NCBI RefSeq assembly: GCF_003576595.1
Contig: NZ_NQOU01000003.1
Location: 248,001-312,000, forward strand
Length of the DNA: 64,000 nucleotides
Origin: Neopusillimonas maritima
GTDB lineage: Bacteria; Pseudomonadota; Gammaproteobacteria; Burkholderiales; Burkholderiaceae_B
Direction: 5' to 3'
Part shown: positions 26,741-35,271 of the stretch, piece by piece
Position numbering within the stretch: position 1 is the stretch's first letter
How the letters are laid out: every line of letters begins with the position of its first letter
Made by a program: the position numbers and the translations under genes
The notes under the pieces: generated by a model
The model's input: only the letters and a program-made list of their open reading frames with translations
What the model was told of the DNA's origin: nothing
The model's database searches: none

Positions 26741-29014
26741 CTAAGCGGGTTCAGCGGATGGCGCACGACTCTGTGCCGTAGCCAGCCCCGCAAGAATACG
26801 CCCCGGCGTAAACGGCACCTCGCGATACCGAACCCCTGTAGCATCGAACAAGGCATTTGCAATCGCAGCACCACTTGGCACGGAAGACGACTCACCCGCG
26901 CCCATTGGGGGCTCGTTTTGCCGATCCATCAGCACAATTTCAATGGGCGGTATGTCCATGAAATTCATAATGGGGTAAGCCCCCCACTCGTGGTCGACCA
27001 CGCCTTGATCATTGAACTTCACCGCCTCTTTAAGAACACGGCTTAATGATTGAATCACATTACCGTGAATTTGATGACGGACACCAACGGGATTCACCAT
27101 CATGCCTGTGTCCTGCCCCACCACGAGACGCTCGACACTGACTTTACCCGTTTCAACATTAACGGCCACATCGACCACCCAGGCGCTCCATGCCGCTCCG
27201 AAGCCCGGAAATTTGCTGTGCACATAACGCGCGTAGGCAACACCCCTGCCCCGCAAAATACCATGCTCATCGGCCATACCACGCGAGCCCGTCGCGCCGG
27301 TTTGCCAGCCTGCCTTATGCGCAGTTTCCGCCAAAACATCACGCGCACGGGCTTCACGCAAATACTGCAAACGAAACTCCACCGGGTCGGCGCCCGCCTC
27401 GTGCGCCAACTCATCGATAAATGAATCGTGGGCGAAGGAGTTCGGCATTGCCGAAACGCCTCTTAACCACGCCGCCCGCACAATGGGTGCCATATCGTGA
27501 GATGCAATGTTCATACGCGGATAAACGTAAGGCGGCACCGAAGTACGATCGCCCATTTGCAGTGTTCGAGGCTGATTGCTTCTAACGCCTGTAAGTATCA
27601 ACGCCAGACTGGGCGCATCGTTAGAGGGATAACGCGTAACGAAGTTGTATGCCAACAAGCGCCCCTGGGTATCCAGGCTGCCTTCGATATCTATTAATTG
27701 AGCCGCTCCTTTTGGTTCCCACGCGTGCTCTTGCTCACGTGTCAGTTGAACCCGAACCGGATGACCGATTTCCTTTGAAATCAGCGCCGCATCGGCACAC
27801 ACATCGTCGGCACAATTACGACCATAACAACCCGAGGCTTCATAACGCACGATGTCAATCGCACCTTCACTGAGCTCGGCCAACTGAGCAAGCTCTACCC
27901 GCAACATATGCGGATTCTGTGTACCCGACCAAACAGTCAGCCCGTTGTTCGTATAGTGTGCCACGGCACACGATGGGCCAACCGACGCATGCATTTGATA
28001 GGGCCACACATAGCTGCGCTTGAGCGATACCCCGGGCTCAACGCCGGGTTGCGTTTCGTCTTCGTTAAGCAAAGGACGCTCATTGTATTCGTGATGACGC
28101 AGCGCCTTTTCAAGGTTATCGAGCGGTTGCAGGTTCGGTACCGGTCGCCAGCACAATTTCAAACTGCGCATGGCTTTAATGGCGTGTTCTTCACGCCTGG
28201 CCGCCACCGCAACAAAATCTCCCTTTACAACCACCTTAATGTCGTCGGCAATACCGGCGACCGATGTCTCATCTACCGACAGTAAGCTGTGGCCGATAAA
28301 ATCACCCCCATCGCGACCGCTGTAAGGAGGCCGGATAACCCGGGCGTGCCACATGCCCGGCACCCGAACGTCGTGAACAAAACTAAGTTGCCCTGTTGCT
28401 TTGGCTGGGATATCAACACGCGGTTGCGATTTTCCGACAATTTCATATTGTCGACTGTCCTTCAACGGAACTTCAGCCTGATATTCGAGCTGAACCGTTT
28501 GATCGGACAGCAAAGAGCCAAAATTAACACTACGGCCGTCGGGCGCAGTAACACTAGCGTTGCGAATTTGTACGCCTTCCGAGCCGGCCAGGCCGAAATG
28601 CGCTGCGGCCTTTTCAATAAGATATTCGCGCGCCTGAGCCGCCGAGTTGCGCAACGGAACAGCCGAAATCTGAATACTGGCGCTTGCAATCGTTGGACCT
28701 TGGTTCGGCGTCGCCTCGGTGTGCCCGAGCACCATCGTGACGCTCTCAAAAGGAACACAAAGCTCCTCGGCCACAATTTGCGCCAAAGCCGTGCGAATAC
28801 CGGTTCCCAGGTCGACGTGGCCGTTGAACGCCAGCACTTGCCCGGAGTCGAGCACAGCCACAAAAAGATCGGGATGCGGTTGTAGATAATCGGACTTAAT
28901 ACCCGGTTGCCCGGGAGCAGGTGTAGGCGGTGGCGCAGGCGGCCTGACAACGAGCAATGTTCCGGGCCTTGAAAATAAGGCCTCGCGATCGGCTTTCGGG
29001 TCAACGAAACGCAT
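26741..29014 (-). CDS. Molybdenum-cofactor subunit of nicotinate dehydrogenase-like hydroxylase
   Basis: A 757-residue catalytic subunit of the xanthine dehydrogenase family, of the IorB/NicB type. Early on it has GHVDLGTGIRTALAQIVAEE and the QGPTIASASIQ segment; an aldehyde-oxidase hammerhead (about 195-290) follows, and near the C-terminus MGAGESSSVPSGAAIANAL with the active-site Glu. All cofactor regions look intact. It lacks the cytochrome domain of Pseudomonas NicB. AAGGA stands 6 nt before the ATG. It is divergent from nicC-nicA-nicB and probably supplies the active Mo site to that complex. The substrate is inferred from the neighbouring nicC. Confidence 0.82.
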   Translation of the reverse strand: MRFVDPKADREALFSRPGTLLVVRPPAPPPTPAPGQPGIKSDYLQPHPDLFVAVLDSGQVLAFNGHVDLGTGIRTALAQIVAEELCVPFESVTMVLGHTEATPNQGPTIASASIQISAVPLRNSAAQAREYLIEKAAAHFGLAGSEGVQIRNASVTAPDGRSVNFGSLLSDQTVQLEYQAEVPLKDSRQYEIVGKSQPRVDIPAKATGQLSFVHDVRVPGMWHARVIRPPYSGRDGGDFIGHSLLSVDETSVAGIADDIKVVVKGDFVAVAARREEHAIKAMRSLKLCWRPVPNLQPLDNLEKALRHHEYNERPLLNEDETQPGVEPGVSLKRSYVWPYQMHASVGPSCAVAHYTNNGLTVWSGTQNPHMLRVELAQLAELSEGAIDIVRYEASGCYGRNCADDVCADAALISKEIGHPVRVQLTREQEHAWEPKGAAQLIDIEGSLDTQGRLLAYNFVTRYPSNDAPSLALILTGVRSNQPRTLQMGDRTSVPPYVYPRMNIASHDMAPIVRAAWLRGVSAMPNSFAHDSFIDELAHEAGADPVEFRLQYLREARARDVLAETAHKAGWQTGATGSRGMADEHGILRGRGVAYARYVHSKFPGFGAAWSAWVVDVAVNVETGKVSVERLVVGQDTGMMVNPVGVRHQIHGNVIQSLSRVLKEAVKFNDQGVVDHEWGAYPIMNFMDIPPIEIVLMDRQNEPPMGAGESSSVPSGAAIANALFDATGVRYREVPFTPGRILAGLATAQSRAPSAEPA

Positions 29015-29345
29015 TTCACATCCTTATGACTGGAAACGGGCACATTCCACAGTGTACCGGATATACGGCAGCACCTAAAGCGAATTTATGCAATGTATGC
29101 ACCATATTATGAAAAAATAATCCATACCGTGAAAAATGACATAAAACCCCTTTATTAAAATTCAATAAATATTAACAATTACATTTAAATTCAAATGCTT
29201 ATTAATAATAAAAGTTGACCACTAAAATTCAAAAAAGACTAGGTAGAAACACCAATAACGATTTCCTTTACCCAAAAAAATAAAGCGTATACACTTTATT
29301 TAAAGCATATTTAACCTTTCTTCTTTTTCCTTCGGGAGTCTCATC
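29015..29345. promoter_or_regulatory. AT-rich divergent control region of the nic locus
   Basis: 331 bp without a gene, strongly AT-rich compared with its surroundings, between the molybdenum-subunit gene (minus) and nicC (plus). It contains the palindrome at 29282 and a half-site AGTGTACCGG at 29051-29060, 36 bp before the minus-strand start. No RNA gene or repeat was recognised. Confidence 0.6.
29282..29297. promoter_or_regulatory. Probable NicR-type operator before nicC
   Basis: AAAGCGTATACACTTT is a 16-bp palindrome with one mismatched pair, 48 bp before the nicC start. The core GTRTACACT recurs twice upstream of the ABC transporter operon (38551-38566 and 38721-38735), next to a MarR regulator gene. 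Confidence 0.65.
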
Positions 29346-30491
29346 ATGAAAAACAATCCTCGTATCGCATTTATTGGTGCCGGCCTGGGGGGCACAGCCG
29401 GTGCAGGCCTTATGGCCAAAGCAGGTTTCAACGTAAAAGTGTATGAACAGGCACCCGCGTTTGCCCGCATGGGCGCAGGCATTCACTTGGGCCCGAATGT
29501 CATGAAAGTTATGCGAAAGCTGGGCATTGAAGATGAACTTAATCGCACTGGCGCTCACCCCGATTACTGGTACAGCCGCGATGGGATTACAGGCGACGTA
29601 ATGGCTCAAATCCCACTAGGGGACTACGCCGTTTCCCATTACGGCGCCAGTTATCTAACAGTCCACCGCGGCGACTTCCATAAGCTCATGACTGACGCCC
29701 TGCCCGATGGCGTACTGGAGTTCAATAAGAAATTAAGTGAAATTGAAGACCGGGGCGACAAAGTCGTCATGAAATTTACCGACGGCACGGTTGAAGAGGC
29801 CGACTTCGTTATTGGTGCCGACGGCATCAACTCTAAAGTGCGGGAAAGCCTGCTGGGTGAAGAGCTACCAATCTACACCGGCTATGTCGCCCATCGTGCC
29901 GTTTTCCCAACGCCCGTCGACAGCGGTACCCTTCCCTTTGATATGTGTTGCAAATGGTGGGACGGTGATCGCCACATGATGGTGTACTTCGTTACCAGCA
30001 AGAAGGACGAAATCTATTATGTAACCGGTGTCCCGGTTGAATCATGGGACATGAACAAGAGCTGGGAGCCGTGCACCAAAGATGAGATGCGCGAAACATT
30101 CAAAGGATGGCACTCAAGCGTACAAGCTTTGATTGAAGGGACACAAGAAGTGACACGCTGGCCGTTGCTGGAACGCGATCCTCTGCCGATATGGAGCCGC
30201 GGACGTTTGGTTCTTCTGGGTGACGCATGCCATCCGATGAAACCCCATATGGCGCAGGGAGCTGCCATGGCAATTGAAGATGCCGCAATGTTAACGCGTT
30301 GCTTCCAGGAATTGGGCTTTACAGACTACGAAGCGGTGTTTAACCTATACGAAGCCAATCGCGCTGAGCGCGCCAGTAAAGTGCAATTGGTATCCCATAA
30401 CAACACTTGGTTGAAAACCAACGAAAATCCCGACTGGTGCTTTGGATACGATGTATTCGAAGTTCCATTGGTTGAATCTGAGAAACAATGA
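29346..30491 (+). CDS. nicC: 6-hydroxynicotinate 3-monooxygenase
   Basis: A 381-residue FAD monooxygenase that converts 6-hydroxynicotinate to 2,5-dihydroxypyridine with loss of CO2. The FAD motif GAGLGGTAGAG is at residue 11 and GDACHPMKPHMAQGAA near 295. Resemblance to Pseudomonas putida NicC runs along the whole length, including His47 in GAGIHLGPNV, the Cys pair in FDMCCKWW and the RHMMVYF stretch, where that enzyme's active-site residues lie (from memory). First gene of a three-gene transcript; its stop overlaps nicA (ATGA). Confidence 0.92.
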   Translation: MKNNPRIAFIGAGLGGTAGAGLMAKAGFNVKVYEQAPAFARMGAGIHLGPNVMKVMRKLGIEDELNRTGAHPDYWYSRDGITGDVMAQIPLGDYAVSHYGASYLTVHRGDFHKLMTDALPDGVLEFNKKLSEIEDRGDKVVMKFTDGTVEEADFVIGADGINSKVRESLLGEELPIYTGYVAHRAVFPTPVDSGTLPFDMCCKWWDGDRHMMVYFVTSKKDEIYYVTGVPVESWDMNKSWEPCTKDEMRETFKGWHSSVQALIEGTQEVTRWPLLERDPLPIWSRGRLVLLGDACHPMKPHMAQGAAMAIEDAAMLTRCFQELGFTDYEAVFNLYEANRAERASKVQLVSHNNTWLKTNENPDWCFGYDVFEVPLVESEKQ

Positions 30492-30964
30492 GCAAAACAA
30501 CCCAGATTACCGAATTAAGTGTCAATGGCCAAAGCCATCAAATTGAAGCAGATGCCGATACACCCCTGCTTTACATTTTGCGTAACGACCTCGAGCTGAA
30601 CGGCCCGAAATTCGGCTGCGGTCTGGGTGAATGTGGTGCCTGCACCGTTTTAATCGACGGGGTCGCCGCCCGATCCTGTGTTTTACCCCTGCGCAGCGTG
30701 GCAGGACATGACATCACAACGCTTGAAGGCCTGGGGAGTTCAGCATCCCCAGGCCGCGTTCAACAAGCGTTTATCGACCAGCAGGCGGCTCAGTGCGGCT
30801 ACTGCCTGAACGGCATGATCATGACGATTCAGGCTCTCTTGAACCGTAATCCGCACCCAACCGAGCAGCAAATTCGACAAGAACTTAAATATAATCTTTG
30901 CCGCTGCGGCACCCATGTTGAAATTATGGCAGCGGCACGCCAAGCAGCCCAATCAGAACAATGA
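30488..30964 (+). CDS. nicA: Nicotinate dehydrogenase small subunit, [2Fe-2S]
   Basis: A 158-residue iron-sulfur subunit of a molybdenum hydroxylase. The plant-type cluster is bound by the Cys set in FGCGLGECGACTVL plus the Cys of ARSCVLP; the second cluster by CGYCLNGM and LCRCGTHVEI. It passes electrons from the Mo site to the cytochrome partner. It overlaps both nicC and the next gene by ATGA. Length and motif spacing are normal for NicA/IorA. Confidence 0.92.
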   Translation: MSKTTQITELSVNGQSHQIEADADTPLLYILRNDLELNGPKFGCGLGECGACTVLIDGVAARSCVLPLRSVAGHDITTLEGLGSSASPGRVQQAFIDQQAAQCGYCLNGMIMTIQALLNRNPHPTEQQIRQELKYNLCRCGTHVEIMAAARQAAQSEQ

Positions 30965-33759
30965 CAGTCCCGGCTCCATCATCACGTCCGTCATCAATCG
31001 AAACGGACAAACAAAACCTTGCCCCGCCCAGTGCCGCACGGCTCTTGCACGGCGTCGTTCTGCGACCCGATCAGCTCTTATGGGACGGCCGACACTACAC
31101 GGGCCCAGCCCCTGTTGAAGTTCACGCTGATGGGGCGCGTCATGTGCCGGGCGTCGTCGCCATTGTTATCCGCCAAAGCTTTATCGGGGTAGTTGCATCG
31201 CAGCCCGGGCAGGCACAACACGCCAAATCGCAAATTCATGTGCAATGGAGCCGTCCCGTTACGGATACGCCCAAATCACTGCCTGGCGCGCCGGTAACGC
31301 AAAGTGCGCGCTCTTATCAGTATCAAACCGACACACAAGCAGCAAGCTGGGCCATTGCGCTGTTCGACGAGGCCACACTAAAGGTATGGTGCCGCACAAC
31401 GCAGCCGGAATCACTTCGGCATGAAATCAGCGCCCTGCTTTCGCTTACCCCTGAACAAATACAGATTCTTCCAAACGGACAATACCCTACAGAAAGTTAT
31501 GACGCCGCCGTCGATGCCGCCTTACTCTGTATACATGCTACGGGCCGCGCCGTAAAAGTGGCTCAACCGGCGCACCCGGCCACATTAATTCGTATTACCG
31601 TCGACGGTGATAAAAACAGCCTGACCGAAAAACTATCGCAATACCCTGCGCGCCGCCCTTCGGTGGCTGCGCTTCTATGCGGGTTTACCCATACCTCGCC
31701 GGCTACCGCGGTGCAGAACAACGACGCCTACGGTACGCCTATTCGCCTTACGTTCGAAAATCCCACAACCCCTATTTCAACCTACCCCTCCGAGCAGGTG
31801 GGAGCCGCACAAATTTTTGCCCGGGAATCATTTTTCGACGAAACATGCAAAGCACAAAAACTGGACCCGGTTCAGGCACGACTCAATCAACTGACGCATG
31901 ATCTTACCGGTAGAAACCTGATCGAGTCGGTGGCATCGCGTGCCCAATGGAATAATCGGCCGTCAAAAGCGGGAACGGGCCAGGGTTTTGCCTACGGCCA
32001 CGTTATCGATAACGAACAAGACCCCCCCCAGCAAATATGGTCCGCATGGATTGCTGAAGTTTCAGTCGATAAAGAAGGCTTGGTCGACATTACCCGATTA
32101 ACTGTTGGCCATAGCACCGAAGAACTCAATAGCCGGCAGGCCACACCCGAGATCGAGTCATCGCTCCGGCAATTTGCACAAGGCTTATTGAAGCCGCCCG
32201 ACTCTTTTGATCAATGGGGAAACGACAAAGAGAAGCCTGACTTTCAAGTGGCCAGGCCCAATATTGATATCGTCCCCCAACAAAACGAAAATGCGATATC
32301 CACTCACATTGCATGGAATGAGAAAGCACGTTGGCCGGCCGCTGCGGCCATTGCCAACGCAATCCACGACGCAACGGGTGTGCGATTAAGGGACACCCCC
32401 TTTGATAGCCGTCAATTACAGCAAGCCCTTGCACAGAAGCCGACACCGCCTGCTTATAAGAAATGGACTTATGGATTGCTTGGCGGGATTGCCGCAACAG
32501 CGGCCGGGTTGGTTGTAAGCGCGATGCCATGGCGCAGCGCAATCGCTCCGGTTGCCGTAGACACTCGCATCTATTCAGAGGAAGCCATTAACCGTGGCCG
32601 CTTGGTAGCTATTGCAGGTGATTGTATGGTTTGCCATACTGCGGAAGACGGCCTGGAAAACACGGGCGGACGAGCACTGGAAACGCCGTTTGGCGTTGTC
32701 TATAGCACCAATATCACACCCGACCCCGAAACCGGAATTGGCTCATGGTCGTACGAAGCATTCGAACGTGCCATGCGAGAAGGCATCCATCGCGACGGAC
32801 GGCACCTTTATCCAGTGTTCCCTTATACGGCCTTCGCCAAAATAAGCGACACAGACATGCAGTCGCTTTATGCGTATTTAATGACGCAGCCGGCGGTTAA
32901 ACACACCCCGCCGAAAACCGAATTGACGTTCCCATATAACGCTCGCCCTTTAATGGCAGGCTGGAACACACTCTTTCACGAGAATGCGCGTTTCGAGCCT
33001 GATCCAACGAAAACAACGCTTTGGAACCGCGGGGCCTATTTGGTTCAAGGCGCGGGGCATTGCGCGGCCTGTCACACCCCACGCAATGCACTTGGTGCAG
33101 AAAAATCGGGGGAGAAAAACTATTTGGCCGGTGGATTTGCCGATGGTTGGGAGGCGCCTCCATTGAATGAGTTATCTAAGGCCCCCATTGCCTGGACGGA
33201 AGCCTCCCTCTATGACTACCTGCGTACAGGGTTTTCATCGTTACATGGTGTCGCCTCGGGCCCAATGGCACCGGTTGTTGAAGGCCTGGCACAATTACCC
33301 GAATCGGATGTACGTGCCATCGCACACTATCTAAGCAGCTTGAATCCCGGCTCATCTGAAAGCGAACCGGCGGCCTTAACCGCCGCAAAACTCGAAGAAA
33401 TCAGCAGAAACAACAGTGCAGTCATGACCATGCCCGGAGAAAGCCTCTTTGAGGGAGCCTGCGCAGTTTGCCATGATGCGCGCGAAGGGCCGCCATTGTT
33501 TGGTTCACGCCCGTCGCTGGCCCTGAACACCAACCTGCATAGCGACCATCCCGACAACGTCATTCAGGTAATGATGCACGGTATCGCCGATCCCACTCAA
33601 CTCGGTTTGGGTGACATGCCCGGTTTCAAAGACAGCCTCAACAATCAGCAAATGAAAGATCTGCTGGAGTACATGCGTGCGCGCTTTGCACCTGAAAAAG
33701 CCCCTTGGCAGGGGCTTGATGAGAAAATTGAGACAATACGAAATCAGACCGTAAGATAG
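30961..33759 (+). CDS. NicB-like protein: reduced Mo-domain fused to tri-haem cytochrome c
   Basis: A 932-residue protein. Residues 25-490 resemble the hammerhead and later parts of IorB/NicB molybdenum subunits, but the N-terminal cofactor segment is gone and the C-terminal GAGES loop reads IAWNEKARWP, so an active Mo site is doubtful. A membrane-anchor-like helix (about 505-525) follows. A cytochrome c part has three haem sites: CMVCH near 556, CAACH near 702 and CAVCH near 837. NicB of Pseudomonas carries a full Mo domain plus such haems. Here the intact Mo subunit is a separate gene at 26741. Its end overlaps the convergent livF-type gene by 16 bp. Confidence 0.8.
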   Translation: MTVPAPSSRPSSIETDKQNLAPPSAARLLHGVVLRPDQLLWDGRHYTGPAPVEVHADGARHVPGVVAIVIRQSFIGVVASQPGQAQHAKSQIHVQWSRPVTDTPKSLPGAPVTQSARSYQYQTDTQAASWAIALFDEATLKVWCRTTQPESLRHEISALLSLTPEQIQILPNGQYPTESYDAAVDAALLCIHATGRAVKVAQPAHPATLIRITVDGDKNSLTEKLSQYPARRPSVAALLCGFTHTSPATAVQNNDAYGTPIRLTFENPTTPISTYPSEQVGAAQIFARESFFDETCKAQKLDPVQARLNQLTHDLTGRNLIESVASRAQWNNRPSKAGTGQGFAYGHVIDNEQDPPQQIWSAWIAEVSVDKEGLVDITRLTVGHSTEELNSRQATPEIESSLRQFAQGLLKPPDSFDQWGNDKEKPDFQVARPNIDIVPQQNENAISTHIAWNEKARWPAAAAIANAIHDATGVRLRDTPFDSRQLQQALAQKPTPPAYKKWTYGLLGGIAATAAGLVVSAMPWRSAIAPVAVDTRIYSEEAINRGRLVAIAGDCMVCHTAEDGLENTGGRALETPFGVVYSTNITPDPETGIGSWSYEAFERAMREGIHRDGRHLYPVFPYTAFAKISDTDMQSLYAYLMTQPAVKHTPPKTELTFPYNARPLMAGWNTLFHENARFEPDPTKTTLWNRGAYLVQGAGHCAACHTPRNALGAEKSGEKNYLAGGFADGWEAPPLNELSKAPIAWTEASLYDYLRTGFSSLHGVASGPMAPVVEGLAQLPESDVRAIAHYLSSLNPGSSESEPAALTAAKLEEISRNNSAVMTMPGESLFEGACAVCHDAREGPPLFGSRPSLALNTNLHSDHPDNVIQVMMHGIADPTQLGLGDMPGFKDSLNNQQMKDLLEYMRARFAPEKAPWQGLDEKIETIRNQTVR

Positions 33760-34493
33760 CTTCGGCGAATCTCTTCGTTCTCGGCCAGTTCCGCCATGGT
33801 GGCAGCATAGCGGATCTGGCCTTTTTCAAGTACATACACCCGGTCGGACACCAATTCGGCAAAATGAATGTTTTGCTCGCAAAGCAATACGCTGACACCA
33901 TGCTCCTTCAGCGCAATAATCATATTGGCCATTTGTTCCACGATAAGTGGTGCAACCCCTTCCGACGGCTCATCCAGCAAAACCAGGTATGGGTTACCCA
34001 TTAGCGTACGTGCCACCGTAAGCATTTGCTGCTCACCGCCACTCATCTGCCCGCCCGGGCGATCCTGCATGCCGCCCAGATTGGGAAAAAGTTTGTACAA
34101 ATCTTCGGGTGTCCAACGGAATGCAGGCTTACCATCCGGCCAGGTTCGGGCCGGCTGACGCCCCACCTCAAGATTTTCGGTAACGGTGAGGTCACTGAAA
34201 ACGCGCCGGTCTTCCGGCACGAAACCGACACCGCGACGGGCAATCTCGAACGACTGACGCCCGGAGATTTTGCTCCCCATGAAGTGAACATCACCTTTGG
34301 ATTTTTCAATTAAACCCATAATGGATTTAAGCGTTGTTGATTTGCCCGCCCCGTTTCGACCCATTAGGGCCACCACCTCGCCGCGACGAACGTTCAAGTC
34401 GACATCAAACAAAATATGCGCGGCGCCATACCAGGCATTCAGTTTCGAGACCGTCAAAAGCGGCTCATCGGGATTGAAATCTACCTTACTCAT
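33744..34493 (-). CDS. ABC transporter ATPase, LivF type
   Basis: A 249-residue ATP-binding subunit of the branched-chain amino acid (HAAT) class. Walker A is GRNGAGKST, the signature MSGGEQQML and Walker B VLLDEPSEG. It pairs with the LivG-type ATPase upstream, with which it overlaps as ATGA. Last gene of the operon that starts with the binding protein at 38466. The operon lies inside the nicotinate locus, so the substrate may be nicotinate or a related aromatic acid (inference). Confidence 0.9.
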   Translation of the reverse strand: MSKVDFNPDEPLLTVSKLNAWYGAAHILFDVDLNVRRGEVVALMGRNGAGKSTTLKSIMGLIEKSKGDVHFMGSKISGRQSFEIARRGVGFVPEDRRVFSDLTVTENLEVGRQPARTWPDGKPAFRWTPEDLYKLFPNLGGMQDRPGGQMSGGEQQMLTVARTLMGNPYLVLLDEPSEGVAPLIVEQMANMIIALKEHGVSVLLCEQNIHFAELVSDRVYVLEKGQIRYAATMAELAENEEIRRSYLTV

Positions 34494-35266
34494 GCTGTTG
34501 CATCCGATTGTTTCTTTTCAAAAGTTTTACCCGTGCCGAAATACACTTCCTGCACCTTGGGGTGATTACGAATATCTTCGGCACTACCTTCGGCAATCAA
34601 ACGGCCGCGAGCCAGCACAATCATGCGATCGGCGTAGGCAAACACGACATCCATACTGTGTTCGGTGAATAAAACTGCCATATTTCGATCAATAACCAAC
34701 TTCTTGGTTAGCGCCATAAGCTCATTACGCTCTTTGGGCGCCATACCTGCAGTGGGTTCGTCCATGAGCAACAGCACCGGATCATTCGCCAGGCCAATGG
34801 CCAGCTCAACCCGCTTTACGTCACCATAGGCAAGTTCGCTGCAGGGCCGTTCAGCCTGGCTGTCCATGCCAACCTGCTCAAGCAACGACATGGCTTTGTC
34901 ACGGTAGTAGGACGCTGCCGGTTTCCAGAACGAATAGATTTTTCGCTCATGCGCCAAAATGGCCAATTGCACGTTCTCAATAACGGTTAACGATGCAAAG
35001 GTTGCCGCAATCTGAAAGGTGCGCCCCACGCCCATATGGGCAATTTGCCGTGGCGGACGCCCGACCAATTCCCGACCATTCAATTGAATGGATCCGGCCG
35101 TAGCAGGCAGTTGACCATTCACCATATTGAAGGTGGTTGTTTTGCCGGCACCATTCGGCCCGATAAGGGCAAGCAACTCGCCCGCTTTTAACTCGAAGCT
35201 CACTCCATCGACCGCAATATTACCGCCAAAGGCTTTCTTCAGATCTTTTACTACTAATAAACTCAT
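34490..35266 (-). CDS. ABC transporter ATPase, LivG type
   Basis: A 258-residue ATP-binding subunit of the HAAT class. Walker A is GPNGAGKTT, the signature region ELAYGDVKR and Walker B LLLMDEPTAGMAP, the usual LivG form. AAGGAG stands before the ATG. It lies 5 nt after the fused permease gene and overlaps the LivF-type gene by ATGA. Confidence 0.9.
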   Translation of the reverse strand: MSLLVVKDLKKAFGGNIAVDGVSFELKAGELLALIGPNGAGKTTTFNMVNGQLPATAGSIQLNGRELVGRPPRQIAHMGVGRTFQIAATFASLTVIENVQLAILAHERKIYSFWKPAASYYRDKAMSLLEQVGMDSQAERPCSELAYGDVKRVELAIGLANDPVLLLMDEPTAGMAPKERNELMALTKKLVIDRNMAVLFTEHSMDVVFAYADRMIVLARGRLIAEGSAEDIRNHPKVQEVYFGTGKTFEKKQSDATA

Positions 35267-35271
35267 GGCGG

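Noticed and set aside
28289-29043. Long open frames (198 and 193 codons) across the 5' half of the Mo-subunit gene, one antisense and one in another frame
   Set aside because: They lie inside a clearly coding gene, show no family motifs and have no ribosome binding site; they are by-products of its codon use.
29015-29345. A riboswitch or small RNA in the AT-rich nic intergenic region
   Set aside because: No conserved riboswitch core, terminator or strong stem was found; a divergent promoter region explains it.
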